From Chinchilla lanigera (taxonomy: Eukaryota; Chordata; Mammalia; Rodentia; Chinchillidae): a stretch of 64,000 bases of DNA. Where the stretch lies: the NCBI RefSeq assembly GCF_000276665.1, contig NW_004955474.1, positions 11,648,843 to 11,712,842 of the forward strand, written 5' to 3'. Positions 23,901 to 36,490 of the stretch are shown here, one piece after another. The position numbers and the translations under genes are program-made. Numbering within the stretch: position 1 is the first letter of the stretch; every line of letters starts with the position of its first letter. Below the pieces are notes generated by a model that was given only the letters and a program-made list of their open reading frames with translations, made no database searches and was not told the origin of the DNA.

Positions 23901-25339
23901 AGGAGCTATCAGAGAGCCCAAAGTACAGGGAGGGTATCCACATGAGCAGCATTTAGATGCCACTTAAGGCGGTACTTGGAGGAGACAGCTGAGGGGGCAA
24001 GTGTAGGGTAGAGGATGGCCAGTGGTGGGCCCTACAACCTGCCACCATTGAGAGGAAGGGGAGATGAGAAGCCAGCAGAAGAGACATAAGGACACAAGAC
24101 ACAAAAGCCAAAGAAACATGAAGTTGGTGTTTTTTGAATCCACATAACCCAGTGTCTCACAGAGAAAGCTGGTCAGATGAAAGGTCAAGTAGAGGATGGT
24201 ATGGCTCACTGTGATCTTAGTGGGACCAAAGCTGGTAGCAGGACAGAAGCAGAAGCCATTCTCAAGAGAGAATGAGAAGAGAGAGACTGAAGACAGGAGC
24301 TCTCCAGTGGCCTCACCTGCCCACACTACAACCAGAGAGGAGGCTGTAATGTGCCCTCCACAAGCCTCTGCAGGTGTGGGGTGTCCACAGCGGGCACTTG
24401 GTCCTCTTGCCCCTAGAGGCTATGATGACCAGCAGAGACCAAGAGACCACAGGTCACTCTGGGCTTTGAAGCCAGTGGTGCTGAGCTACCAATCAGTGTG
24501 AGAGGTCTCTGTCCTGCGGCTGATGATCACCTGACCCTGGCCATCTCCTTGGCCTCAGTGGCCAGCTCCCTGGGCCTGCACTCACAGAGGTCTTTGTCCC
24601 CTGCTTTACTTGGAAGAGCTAGGACAGTTTGACTGGACCACTAGGAATGGTTCTCTCTCATAACACCAGTAGTTCTTTTAAATGTGGACTGGCTTATACA
24701 CTTTTAAGTAGTAAGATGTGAAATATACAAAGGGGTAAAAAAAAAAAAATTCACACCTGCCACTGTTCCTTTGTTAATGACTGTATTAAATATTCTCCTT
24801 TTCAGAGCTCAAGGTTAGAATAATGAACCTGTTTTGACTAACAGCATTGCTCTGGCCTTCAGTCTGACCTGTTTGTCTAATGAGAGAAAGTATCTTTTTC
24901 TATGTCCTCTATAAAGGCTTTGTCAGCATTTTACAGTTTTAGAAGACAAATTTGTTTTTGCTCCAGCTATCTTCAAGTACTCCAGTCAGTGGTCAAACAG
25001 GTTTTGAGTCTGGCTTTCAATGCCAACACGGAGAAGGGCAAAAGAATTACTCATAAATCTACAGCCTAAAGCTAGCTTTATCAAAGCTTTCCTCTTGAAT
25101 TTAAAGGTTATCTTTATAATTGAGGAGGGTGTTTTTAAAATTCAGTTTCTTTTCACACCCCAAAATTATCAAAATATAATATATCATAGCACATCAGTGT
25201 TTTGAAAGTCACTGAGAGGAATTCTGTGAGTCAGAATTTTATGGATTGTAAACTAAACTTTATCTGGTTAAAATTATAATACAAGAAGTAATTTCACTGC
25301 ATTATACTTAAAGTCATAATCTGTTCTTTACATTATTTG

Positions 25340-25540
25340 TTAGTACTGAGGTTTGATCGCAGAGCCTCATGCATGCTAAGCAAGGTCTATACCACTGAGC
25401 TACACCCCCAGCCCATTTTATTTTATTCTTTTGAGGCAGGGTTTGACTAATTTCCTAGGCTCCCTCAAGGTTGCAGTCCTCCTGCTTCAGCTTCTCAAAC
25501 AGCTGGTATTACAGGTGTGAGTCATCGTGCCTGGTTCTTC
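25340..25540 (-). mobile_element. B1-ID dimer, antisense
   Basis: The + strand shows the reverse ID (tttgatcgcagagcctcatgc ... acccccagccc), then a reverse B1. Confidence 0.8.
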
Positions 25541-26997
25541 TTTGCTATTTTTTAAAAATTACCTACTACATTTAAAAGATCTTAATTAAAAGTTAATGCA
25601 ATAAATCACTTTTATGAGTTCTATTATGTTACCTTTAAAAAATGAAAACACTAATGTACTACATTTCTACCACACCTAGAAATGGGTTTGGGAAATAAAA
25701 CCATTCCAAACCTTCAAAATGCATTGTGTACATATTTTGTCAAAGGATAAATCCATTAGCAGCTGCAGCAGATATGAAAGTCCAGTAGCATACTTCTTAT
25801 CCAGAGGAAGCCTGTGTTTCTATGCTGTTTTAGCCTGTATGCTATATTTTCCCCTTCCCCCATCTCAGGGAAATCAAAATTAATCCTTTTATCTTATCTG
25901 CCCCCAAACCCTAGTCAGAGCATAGAAATTAGAATTTATAAGGTATTTTGTGCTCTGTGAAAATAAGTAATTTTGTTAACATAGCAGATCTTCACTACCT
26001 TGGTCAGTTTCATTCTGAAAACTCAGGAGGACTTGGCCAGGTTTAACACCCTGCTCAGAGGCCCCTGGCACAACCCAGCAATGTGCAGGGTTCCGTGTGC
26101 CTCGTGCAGGGTTCGGGACCCCAGACGAGAGTTATGCAGCAGTTTCACCTGCCCGGAGAAACAATGAGAGAAGAAATGGCTGTAGAACTTTAAGGAAAAA
26201 ATATTGCATGATATTGAAAGCCAGCCATTGTAAATTACATCTGTAAAGGCTGGGATCCTTAGGGAGCTCTTAAACATCTGGCTGAACATTAAAAGAGGGG
26301 AGGGAGTTGACAAAGTCAGTACTTATTTGTTCTAACCCTTGAGTTCCACTAAAAATTCTCACATCTTAAAAGTGCTTTTTGCAAATCCATTGTGTAATGT
26401 AACTATTCTATAACTCTCAAAAATCTGTATCACTATATTTTGTTTCTTTTTGTTCAGGAGAAAAGTTAGCCTTCTATTAGCTTGTAATTGAAATATTTCT
26501 AAATGTAGAATGCGGTTTTGGTTTATTTTCTGTACTCTCATTTCTGATTTTTCCATAACTTTAATCTGAAAATGTTTATTTCTTCCAAAACACTGATTCA
26601 CATATAATTTTAAAAACACAGTCCATTTCACCAGCACTGTTTGGAAATTATATGAAAAGATTATACTTTCCCTAGGAATTCATGTTTCAGAGCTTTAGGA
26701 AAACCTAATACTATTGCAGTAGATCTTTCACTAAAGATTTTGATAATCTATTAAAGATTACTAATGGGAACAAAGATTCTTTGTCACAGATATATGAGGA
26801 AGGTCACATTCAGGTAATAAGAGCCATTATGCTCCAGTATCCTGGAACCCAGTTATAAGGGACTTTTCTAACTCAAACTGTAAAGACGTAAATACAATTG
26901 AATACTGTCATAACTTTTTTCTCAGATTTTCTCTAAAATTATCTAGCTATATAAGTTTTCTCTTTTTTTGTTTTGTTTTGGTTTGGTTCTGTTTGGT

Positions 26998-27052
26998 TTT
27001 GGTTTCTTGAGACAGGGTCTTGTCATGCAGTTCAGACTGACCTTTGAAATCA
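26998..27052 (-). mobile_element. B1 3' fragment, antisense
   Basis: ttgagacagggtcttgtcatg resembles the reverse complement of a B1 3' end; the rest is missing. Confidence 0.5.
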
Positions 27053-27194
27053 CTATTTAGCTGTATGAATTTTCTAAGTGAGTAAATCGATGCTTAGCAT
27101 TCTAATAAGCAGACACAGATACTGTCTTTTAAATTCCTGGGACTGTCTTACCTGTGGACAAATAATGAAATATATTCTTTGGAGGTTTCATACC

Positions 27195-27420
27195 TTTAGA
27201 AATAGTAGTAACAACCAATACTCATTAAGTATACCAGGCATGACTCTAGAGCTTTATGTTATTATTTTGTTTAATTCTATGGCAGGTAGTGTACCATTTC
27301 CATTTAAGGAAACTGAGGCTCAAATGGAGTCATAGAATTGGCAGTTGATGGATCCAGAAATCGAAGCCAATCAATCTGACTCCAAAGCTTCTGTCAAGAC
27401 TATTAATTGTATTGTCTCCC
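27195..27420. mobile_element. old MIR/L2-like fragment
   Basis: aggaaactgaggctcaaatgg and tctgactccaaagcttc are common in very old mammalian repeats of this class. Confidence 0.4.
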
Positions 27421-28510
27421 TTGTTTCCATTCTTTGACGGATCCCATACAAATTGACCAAGCCAACATAAATGAATAATTCACTCACCTACCAAGCCAAA
27501 GATTAGCTTCTCACTGTGATATATGTTTATTTTATAGAGATTTTCATACATGCCAGTTTCATGGAATTCTTGTGACTTTTGAAAGTGTTTTCATAATGGT
27601 AGGTTATTATATGTAGGTGGATATGTGTTCTTTATTTTGATGACACACGGTAAGTGGGTTGGACCTAATATCCTTCTGATGCAGAGGTTGAATCTCTGTG
27701 CTTAGTGAAATTCAGGTCCAAGTTTTGAAGACAGCCATGTTTTTAGTCTACTGAATTTACAAATAAGCAAATAAGAGCACACTTAATCTTCCTTCATGAG
27801 GATGAGTTACTCATTCTGTGCTTAGTTCTCTGCGTTATTTTTAGAAAACATTGGCTGTATTCACAGGGGGCAGTCAAAAAACCCTTACAAACATCAAGCC
27901 CATTTTGTTGGCCTAAAACATATACTATTGAAGTGAGTTTTCTATTTATATTTTGTGCACCCTCACTAATATAAACATTAACATTAAATATTATGGAAGG
28001 GTTTTTTAATTACTTACATTTTTAATGAACATTTTTACAATGTAGATATGAGATATATACATATAGACATAGATGTAGATTATCCCAGGTCATACTGACT
28101 GTATTCAATGAACATAACAAATAAGCAATACACAGTACATCAATTTCTGATTTCATTCAAGATTTAGATTCCTCCATTCTAGTTGTAAGCCACACTGAGT
28201 CTCTGACTAGCTGAGTTTTGCTATGCTTAGCTGTCCGATGTGCATAATACCTGATGAAGGCCTCACAGGAACGCTGGCCATTTCCATCACGCTACCAGCT
28301 ATCTTTATTAAAGGGTTGATAAAATTCAATGTGCAACTTTATGTAAGCAGAAAACTGTCACAATGTTACTTGTTTTAACAAAGATAGAAATGTGGGCACT
28401 ATAATTAGTTCCTATCTACATGTTACCTGATTTTTTTACTTTCGAAAAAGGAGTCTGCTGTTACATGTTTCTTACAGGCCATTAAGCAACCGGTAATTGT
28501 TCTGTTACAG

Positions 28511-28587
28511 AATATGGAAAGTTTTCATTCCTCACGATCAAATGACAGGACTGGAGCTGATGATGCTGAGCTGATGTCTGAGGAAAG
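28511..28587 (+). CDS. FAM13A: FAM13A exon 4 of window
   Basis: A 77-bp exon, acceptor gttacag and donor gtaact (a slightly weak donor, C at +5). It encodes residues 137-161, beginning NMESFHSSRSNDRTG, plus two bases of Ser162. The polar, acidic, low-complexity sequence is diverged from what I know of the human protein but the length is kept. With exon 5 it forms a 120-bp phase 0-0 unit. Confidence 0.92.
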
Positions 28588-28915
28588 GTAACTAAAATTT
28601 TCTCCCCGCTTTGTTTTCAAGGGTATGACAAGATTGTTTTCATTTAATGCTATGTGAGTAATAAGAACCAAAAAAATGAAAATAAAGATTCTATGTTGAC
28701 AAGGAAAGTGCTTAGAATAGAAGTCTACAAGGCAAATGCTCATGTTTGTGCTTCTAGGTTATTTTTCTGTTTTGCTTTTGAATGTTGTAAGGGGTTTACT
28801 TAGAGATATTCAGCCCACTTTTAAAATAACTGAAGTTGTGATATGAATGGATGAAAGGCACTGTCATAAAAATGGACATTTTGTGATATTTTGTTATTGT
28901 TGCTATTGTTTATAG
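28588..28915 (+). other. short intron 4 of window
   Basis: A 328-bp AT-rich intron with no repeat or other feature; acceptor tttatag. Confidence 0.85.
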
Positions 28916-28958
28916 CAAAGAAAGTGAAAGCGATGGTGGAGACACCCAGCATTTTGAG
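28916..28958 (+). CDS. FAM13A: FAM13A exon 5 of window (43 bp)
   Basis: A tiny exon of 43 bp, acceptor tatag and donor gtgagt. It completes Ser162 and encodes KESESDGGDTQHFE (163-176), ending in phase 0. The stretch is acidic and serine-rich. Its phase links exon 4 to exon 6 exactly, and GGDTQHFE matches the corresponding FAM13A residues. Confidence 0.92.
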
Positions 28959-29297
28959 GTGAGTAACGAACGTGTGGCTGTGGTGGGCTGTCCCCATGTC
29001 CTTGAGTATGGATGTGTGCAGAATGTCACCAACATGGCCTTAGAGACGGTGAAATGATAGGACTGTGTCTGGATAGGATAGAAAGACAAATGCCAAGATG
29101 TAAAGATTCTTTGAGAAGTTTACTTTTTAAATTACTACATTTGCTTGTGAAGATAAACTTTAATAGCATGGGGATTTCTCTTAAGATTTTCCACGGAATA
29201 AAACAAAAAGCCATAGGTGCTGGTTTGATTTTTCTAACAGAAGGAGAGTATTTTTAAGTGATCAAAATACGTGAAGTAATAGGTTTAATGGTCATAG

Positions 29298-29706
29298 GGG
29301 GTCTCAGTCAGTTTCCTTATCACTGGGACAAAATACCTGACACCCACAGCTTGAAGGAGAAAAGGTTTATTTCGGCTCATGGTTTTAAAGATTTGGTGTG
29401 TAATTGTCCAGCTCCAAGGCAGCAAGGTATGGTGGAGGTTCTGCACAGGGCAACTGCTCACATCATGGTGGCTGGGAAGCAGAGAGAGTGGGGAGGAGCA
29501 GTGGAGGAGAACTCATTTTTAGTTCATGTATGTAAATTTAATCTCACACCCTTCCAGGGCATGCCCTCAGGAAGCGCCTCAACCGGGCCTACCTCCTGAC
29601 AGCACATGTAGCTATGGACTCGTTGGTGGATGAAATCACTGATAAGTCTTATCCCTTCATGATCTAACCACTCTTTTGGGGGACATTTTTTATCTAAACC
29701 ATAACA
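29298..29706 (-). mobile_element. MaLR-like LTR
   Basis: Shares gacaaaatacctgacaccc ... aaaggtttatttcggctcatgg and the end ggggacattttt...aaaccataaca with the other MaLR copies; more diverged. Confidence 0.6.
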
Positions 29707-30285
29707 CAGGGACTTTCTCACTAATTTTCAGATTAACAAATTCAATTTGAGTTATTTAATCCAATTCATTTTCTCTGTTTTGTGTTTCAGTTCAAGTAAA
29801 CAATAGAGAAAAAATAAACTACTCCCTATATCATGTGTGCTTTCAAGTTTCACTTGCTCTCTTGGCTCCTGCCTGGTCCTCTGGGGTGTTCCCACACAGA
29901 GCCACATATTTGGTTTCTCTTGCTTTCATTCAGCACACTGGCCCTCACTTTCAGTTCATGTATATAAATTTAATCTCATTCTTCAAATTCTGCCAACCAT
30001 AGCTTGAATCTCTTAGCAGGTTCATTTTTTTTTTTTTTTTTTGCAAAAATTAAAAGCTTTTATCAACCCATTCTTAAAATTCTTTCTTAATATATTAATC
30101 ATGTAGAGAACTATTGCACTAAAATGACCCTTAGTGTTTATGGGACGTTGGCATAGTTCACTGATGGATTTAGCAACATGTATTATCTTCCACTGGGTAC
30201 AAATTCTGTGGAAGGACCAAGCGTTGATGACAGGCACAGTCCCTGCTCCCATGAAACTTTATAGTCTAACAGATGAGTCACCTGA

Positions 30286-30362
30286 ATGCTGGGGTTGGGG
30301 TTCACTCAGTGGTAGAGCCCTTGTCTAGCATGCATGAGGCCCCAGATCCCCCCAGCACTGCA
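30286..30362 (+). mobile_element. ID SINE, older subtype
   Basis: ggggttcactcagtggtagag and gcatgcatgaggcccc. Confidence 0.75.
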
Positions 30363-30421
30363 GACTCTGCAAGCTGCACACCCACATTAAACTTTGCATG
30401 AAATTACTGGAAATCAGTGAC

Positions 30422-30441
30422 CACACACACACACACACACA
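30422..30441. repeat. CA run
   Basis: About ten CA units. Confidence 0.95.
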
Positions 30442-32930
30442 GGCTAATACTGCAGATGCCTGATATTTCCTCTATTAAACTCCTGTCACGTACACTTCTT
30501 TATCCTAGATAATAGGAAGGAAATGCTCCCTCTCTCTGACTTCCCAGCTTTGGAAACAATTCTTTCATCTATTTCCAGCTCATTTATGCTTCCTTCTAGG
30601 GGCGGTAGCCCCAAGCTGACATGCTTTTCTTTTCTCTAGGTGTCTTTTTTAAAAAAACCTGTTTCCTCATGACAGTTTTTTGGGTTTTCTCAAAAAGCCC
30701 AAGCCTTTTTTCCTTATCTTTTCTTGGTCATCTTCCTCTGCACGCAGCAGGCACCTATTCAAGATGCCATTGAACATTATTTTAAAGAATATTGCTTTGC
30801 CAACCTCCTAAGGAGGTCTCAGTTCTTTCCTTTTATGCCTGTCATCTTTTATGAGATGAAGGGACTAGAGCAAGCTTTGAGGATGAACTCCAGGATGTCA
30901 ACTCATAAATTCCAGGTGGCAACCAAACTAAATTCATGCTGAACCCAGTTTACCTAGGCCTTTGGTAGACAGCTCCTGTGGCAGTGGGTGAATCATGGGG
31001 AAAGAATCTCAAGTCCCGCTCCGTGTGCCAGGTGCTATTCTTGCATGCGCAGCCACCAATCAGTGCCCCGCTCGCAGCTGGCACTCCTGAAGCACTGACT
31101 ATTAATAATCATTGTAATCCACGTCAGTTAGGAGATAAAATTAGGTGGTGAGTTAGAACCTAGATTCAGCTTCCATATCACATCTCCACTCCCATCACAG
31201 CTATGCCCAAAGGGAGAGACACCACTCCACAAGATGGGGTTGTTTCGGTCATGAGGGCGCGCGCTCTTTTCACTGAAATATCTTTTGTTATTCAGGAAAG
31301 ACTGAAAAGCTCTGTTTTTCATTTTTAAATCTCTCCGCCTTATCTGAGTGTGTTGTAATTCCTTACTTTGTAATATACACAGCCCTTCCTAAAACTTATT
31401 ATACCATTCAAATAGTAATCTGGTTTTCTGGTAAAACAGCTGTAATTCCTTAATGTCAGAGATGAAAAATAAGTCTAGATTTTGGTTACCCTTTCCAGAA
31501 TTCTATTTAATTAGTATTCATTTTGTTCCAAGTCTTCTACAGCATCAAACTGAGGTGGCACAGCTTATGCGCTCACTACGAATAAGCATAGTGGCTTCTC
31601 TAATTTCTTTTTTCACTATGAGAGATTTACTATCATTAGCACTACCCTTGAAAATTCTTCTTGTAACTCTCAGATTCATATAAGAGGACAGAGCAGGTGG
31701 CAGCCACTGGGGACAGGTGGGCTTTTCTTTCCTTTTGTGGCTACTGTTCCCCTTAGGGGAGGAGCTGGCCTTCAGCCTCAAAACTGATATTTATTTTTTA
31801 AATAATCGGGGTGTGGCTTTCACTGTGCTTTGTTTGAAGGCATACGTTGAAAGTGAATATAAACTTACCCCCTTTTTGAATGCCTTTTTAATTTCTTTTA
31901 ATTATGCAACTAATCTTATCTAAAAAGAGGGTATATTGAGTTCTCAGATGGGCACTGGCCAGTGAGAGCTACCCATTTCTATTTTTTATGTGGTTAGGAT
32001 TTAAATTTGTTTAATGACACATTACAATGAAAAGCAATAAGTTGCTTCAAAAATGCCACAAGTGAAAGTAGTTTCTTTGGGAGGCTTTGGCATGGCTGGT
32101 GTGTCAGTAAAACACCACATCTGGCTGCATGAAATGAGATAACAAGAAAGAGCCCAGCACGTGCTCCCGGGGCACCAGGAGACCTGAGCGCTTGTCCCTT
32201 TGTTTCTGAACTCTTTAACAACGGCAAGAATCTAGAAGAGAGGTCAGCCTTATAGCTAGCAACACTTAGGTTCTAAATCATGGAAAATACATTTTCAAAA
32301 TTCTGCCTGTAGTAGAGTTTATATCTTACTCTTCAGCTCCTTCCAGGTTATTCTACTGTGAAAATATTTATGCTTCACATAATATCTAGAATAGTCAAAC
32401 AATAACCTTACAGTGAACCTCTTTGCCAAGGAAGCAAAACCAGTTAGAATCTTAACCATTTCTGATATTATCTGATCGAGGTCATTTTGTCAGAATTATA
32501 TGGCCAATAAAGTGTTAAATTCTTTCAAGATATTTTTACATTCTTCATGCTTCTAAACCCACTGCTTAAGAGTGCTTAGAAGCATACCTTTGATAACAAA
32601 CAAGACATTCATCATAAACATAGAAGACTACTTCCCTTTTTAAAATCCTGCTTCAAAAGAAAGAAAAAGGAGAAAGAAGGGAGGGAGTAAAATAGAAAGG
32701 AGAGAAAAAGGAGAAGTTGAGGCTTTTTAATCAAGACTGAGAATTAAATTAATTACCACAAGGCCCAAATGCAAGTTCTGATGTGCCCTGAGAAGCATCT
32801 CCATCAGTAATTGCCAAAGACTACCGACCCTTTGCAGTTCACATGAGTTTTGGAAATTTGTTATGTCCGTGTTCATTTACTGTCAGGCCAGACAGTAAAT
32901 ATTTATGGTTCCTGTGGTTAACGCTGTGGG

Positions 32931-32945
32931 TTTTTCCCGCGCCAA
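32931..32945 (+). promoter_or_regulatory. candidate E2F-type site in intron 5
   Basis: TTTTTCCCGCGCCAA combines the two halves of an E2F consensus (TTTCCCGC and GCGCCAA) in otherwise CpG-poor DNA. A TGTGGTTA core resembling a RUNX site lies about 15 bp upstream. Only the sequence match is seen; function is inferred. Confidence 0.3.
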
Positions 32946-33062
32946 CTGCATTATCCAGCACGTTCTCAGGTGCCATCATTCCTGGCTCTTGTAAACCTTC
33001 AGGCCACTAGTCCATATTTTGTGCTGGGAGGGAAAAGGAATGAAATAAAAGTTTACCAAATA

Positions 33063-33205
33063 ATAGCCATGTGGGGCGACACACACTGGTGATTTCAGCA
33101 CTCGGGAAGCTGAGGCAACAGGATGGCCCCAAGTTGGAGACCATCCTGGGCTGCATAGTGAGTTCAAGGCCAGCCTGAACTACATAGTAAGACCCTGTCT
33201 CAAAT
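33063..33205 (+). mobile_element. B1 SINE with internal duplication
   Basis: Two neighbouring 'ctgggctgcatagtgag' and 'ctgaactacatagtaag' units show the duplication. Confidence 0.8.
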
Positions 33206-34696
33206 AAACAATACAAAAAGATAGCCTGTACTGCTCCCTCACACACTGTGCTTTTCTTTTGTGATGCACATGACAGTGGGCTGTCCTCCATACTGGGTCC
33301 GGTGACATGTTCAGTCAGTCCCAAGTTCTGGTGCCTAGAAAGGCTATGTGTTTAATAAGTCCTTGCCAAATGAATGAGGAGGCAACAGAAAGAGAGCAGA
33401 AATGGGAATAGCATTTCTGTTACATACATGGTCATACATGTATGTCCTGTTCATACGTGGTTTTCATGTAATCTTTGAGACAACCTGGTTAGAGCAAAAC
33501 GAGGGAAAGTTCAAAGGTCTTGAAGGTGCTGTCAAAACCCATCCTTGTGTACCCACCATATAGTCTCCTCTGAGAGCCAAGCGCTCTTTATTTCAGAATG
33601 CTTTTCTGTGGGGCAGTGTTTTTGACAAGGGTTTGGTGAGTGACTTCACAGTAGAAGAATCTAAATTGAAAATTGTGACATTATTTATTCTCTAGTTTAA
33701 CTGCAGATAGACTTGCAAAGAAAAAAGCTTAAATCAAAGTCACTTCAGTGTTTGAGACTGCCCTTGACATACTAACCTTGATGGTCCAGTAGGAAAAACA
33801 AATAAGCAAATAGCGGTAATGCTTTCCTGTATGGTACAGCAGTCTCGAAGGGTGTGGGCAACCCGGCAAAGGATGAGTTCTGGCAGCAGCAAGAACTGTG
33901 CAGGTCACCCTGTTTGAACCTTATCTCCTTTTGCTCTAGAAATAACTGTCAACTGCTAAGCCCAGTACACGAGGCCTTTCACAGGTGCCTGACACCCTTA
34001 TCTTCTGCCATCCTCCTGCCCTGTCCTAAGGTCTGGCCACCCTGAGCCTCTTGTCACAGTGCCTGAGGTGGCACACCCTCCTGCCTGTCCCCACATATTC
34101 TCCTGCTCCCCCGACCCCTCGCAGGCCACACCTATCTGCCCCCAGTTGGAGTAGGAGCCGCTGCTGGTTAGCAGCAGGTGCCCTGGTGGCTCTGTTCCTT
34201 GGCCTTTATTCACCATGCACTGAAAACTGTGTCCCGGCCTCTGCTGTAGCCTGCTTCACCTCACACAAGCTCCTCCTGCCTGCTCTCCCATTCCTGCCTC
34301 TGGCAGTTCTGGGCCTGGCATTGTTCTTCCATTCATCTTAATAAGGTGCCGCCTGGTAACAGAATGATGGCTTTGGTTTGTGTCTCACACTCCAGGCACC
34401 CAGCCTTGCTTACCTTCTCTCTGGTCTGACAGCCCCTTGCGAGGTTAGACTCATGGAGGGCAGTTAGCAGATGTCAGCGCCACACTGCAAACGCAGCACC
34501 CGTGGTCCTATGTCTTCTCCTTGGCATCACACTTTGAATGACTTAATATACAGGCTTCTTACACACAAACTACCATACTTTATACATGAAATCACACGTC
34601 TTGTCTTCTTTCCTTTGATGTCTCTGAGTATAACAATCTTTAGAAACCTAAATCTTTGTTGAGAAATGTTTAATTACTGTGTAATATTCTCTATTT

Positions 34697-34713
34697 CTCT
34701 CTCTCACACACTG

Positions 34714-34758
<45 letters not shown>
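34697..34758. repeat. CT then CA run
   Basis: Compound microsatellite, CT units followed by CA units. Confidence 0.95.
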
Positions 34759-35599
34759 TTTACTTGCTCACCTCTTGACCCTGTAATTTTTAAAAAGCTG
34801 TGCACCAGATTTGGGCATCCAACCCTTGTCCATTTAGTATTCAGCTCGAGGAAAACATAGTTTTTGTGACATAAACAAGCAGCATCTTTTAAATGTCTTA
34901 AAGCTCCAGATTGACTTGATGTTTCCATCTGACTTTAGTAGCTTATCCTGACCTAACTGATGTTTCTTTTTATCCTAAATGCAAAGAAAATACACGTCTC
35001 GTGCATTATTTCATGGAAATGTAATAGTAAAACTGCTGTCTGCTCATCCCCCTGCTGACTTCAGAGTGGGTTGGATAGCTATTAAAAGTAGCAGAAAGCC
35101 TTAAACAGAGCTTTATTTTAAGCCTAAGAACATTTCGCTTACATTAATGAATTCACTTATGATTTCCAGATGTTCTCAGTTTTTTCAAATAATGATATTG
35201 TACTTGCTAAAATAAATCTCCATTTAGTCCCAAAGAAAATATTTTGTACAGATGTGTGCTACTAGAGAAATAGATTTTTGTTCATAATGTTTGAGAGCAA
35301 GAAGAGTGACAATGGCTTGGTTTACCGTCTGCCAAAGAGGAAGCTAAAAAGAGAATTTCAGCGCAACAGAATTAATTTCAGTGCTTTTTTAAAAAACACA
35401 AAGGCACATAGCTTGAATATCAGCCTTCCGGGGAGGATTTTCCCACCCATCAGATTTCCTAGACTGGGGTAGGTGCCACCGAGGAGCAAAACCAAGAGTA
35501 GCCAAATATTTAGTATTCAAAATAGATGAATAGTAGGAAAATAAGTGAGTTGCTTATTTGTAACACAAATTATGCATCACCGACTTGCTAGCATTTGGC

Positions 35600-36342
35600 T
35601 TTTTACAAAACGGGGGGAAAGCCATGCTCCCCATTAACTTTGGACCCCCTCCCAAGGTCTGTATTTTGTGCTGCTCGCTGAGATGGGGCGCCAGAGCCCT
35701 GTGCTGTTTGAATTTGCACAACAATGCTCTAATGCCCAGAGCTCCTCCATAAATAGTTGTTCACCCCATACTCTGCGGGAAAACAACCACAGGAAATCTG
35801 GGAATGTGCGGCTCGCCCTACGTAATTGATCTAAGCCCGCGGGAGTGTTTGTCCCCAGCCTCCACTCCTGCCCTCGCAGTGCTGTTTACCTAAGGGAAAG
35901 AAGTCTGCGTGCAAGACATCGTGTTTCTGCTCCAGCCTTAGCAACAGCAGCCACTGGCTTTTCTGTTGTTATTTACAGTCTAGAGAGCCTTGCTCCTTTA
36001 AGGAAACACAAACTCCTTCCCCTCATTCCTGACCGTAGTCAGTAATCATCCAGACTGTCAGCTGCCTGCAGTTATCAGGAGGAGCAGCCTGAGAAAATCA
36101 TCCTGTCTCTCTCAATGAAGAAAAGTTAAAGGAGCACAGATGGACAGTTGCTTTGGGCATGAGAGTGGCCAGCTCATATTCGGAGGGGGGAGGGGGGCAC
36201 CGAGCCATGATTTTGATTTCCGTGCTGGGTACGTTAGCAGCTGTGGCTTGAGAGATTTCACCCAGAAGCAGTGAGATTGCTGCGGAAATCACTGGGTTCT
36301 GATGAACAGTAGCTGTTTGGGAACACTGTGCTGTTATTGCAG
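35600..36342 (+). promoter_or_regulatory. candidate internal promoter or enhancer upstream of exon 6
   Basis: This stretch directly before exon 6 has no recognisable repeat, is richer in GC and CpG than the surrounding intron, and holds motif-like elements: CCATAAATAG near 35748 (TATA or MEF2-like), CTACGTAATT near 35819 (bZIP-like) and GCCCGCGGG near 35836. Exon 6 has an in-frame ATG at 36352-36354 (Met180), with A at -3 and A at +4. FAM13A is known to have short isoforms from internal starts, and introns of human FAM13A carry regulatory variants. That this stretch is one of those starts is inference. Confidence 0.35.
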
Positions 36343-36490
36343 AGCCCCACGATGAAGATTCAGGAGCACCCCAGTATACCCGACAGCAAACAGCAGAGAA
36401 ATCAAGATGCTGACGCCCAGCAGGAGAGCTTTGTCTCCGAAGTGCCCCATTTGGACCTGACTGCATTGTGTGATGAGAAGAGCTGGGAAG
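36343..36490 (+). CDS. FAM13A: FAM13A exon 6 of window
   Basis: A 148-bp exon, acceptor ttattgcag and donor gtaggt, phase 0 in and one base out. It encodes residues 177-225, starting SPTMKIQEHPS and ending LCDEKSWE, plus the first base of Glu226. It is Gln, Asp and Ser rich and probably disordered until the ESFVSEVP..LTALCDEK stretch, which is well kept in the family. The internal Met180 could serve as a start for a short isoform of 494 residues. Confidence 0.95.

Larger units (their letters stand above)
20506..28510 (+). other. intron 3 of window
   Basis: About 8 kb. It holds two B1-ID dimers, several IDs, a long purine microsatellite at 22965-23101, an L2-like stretch and a short antisense B1 end. 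23900-25330, 25550-26990 and 27430-28510 are AT-rich unique sequence in which I see no feature. The acceptor is ctgttacag. Confidence 0.8.
28959..36342 (+). other. intron 5 of window
   Basis: About 7.4 kb. It holds a MaLR-like LTR, an ID, a B1, a CA run and a CT/CA run. 30470-33050 and 34960-36342 are largely free of young repeats; the last 740 bp are GC-richer than the rest and are listed separately as a candidate regulatory region. Confidence 0.8.
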
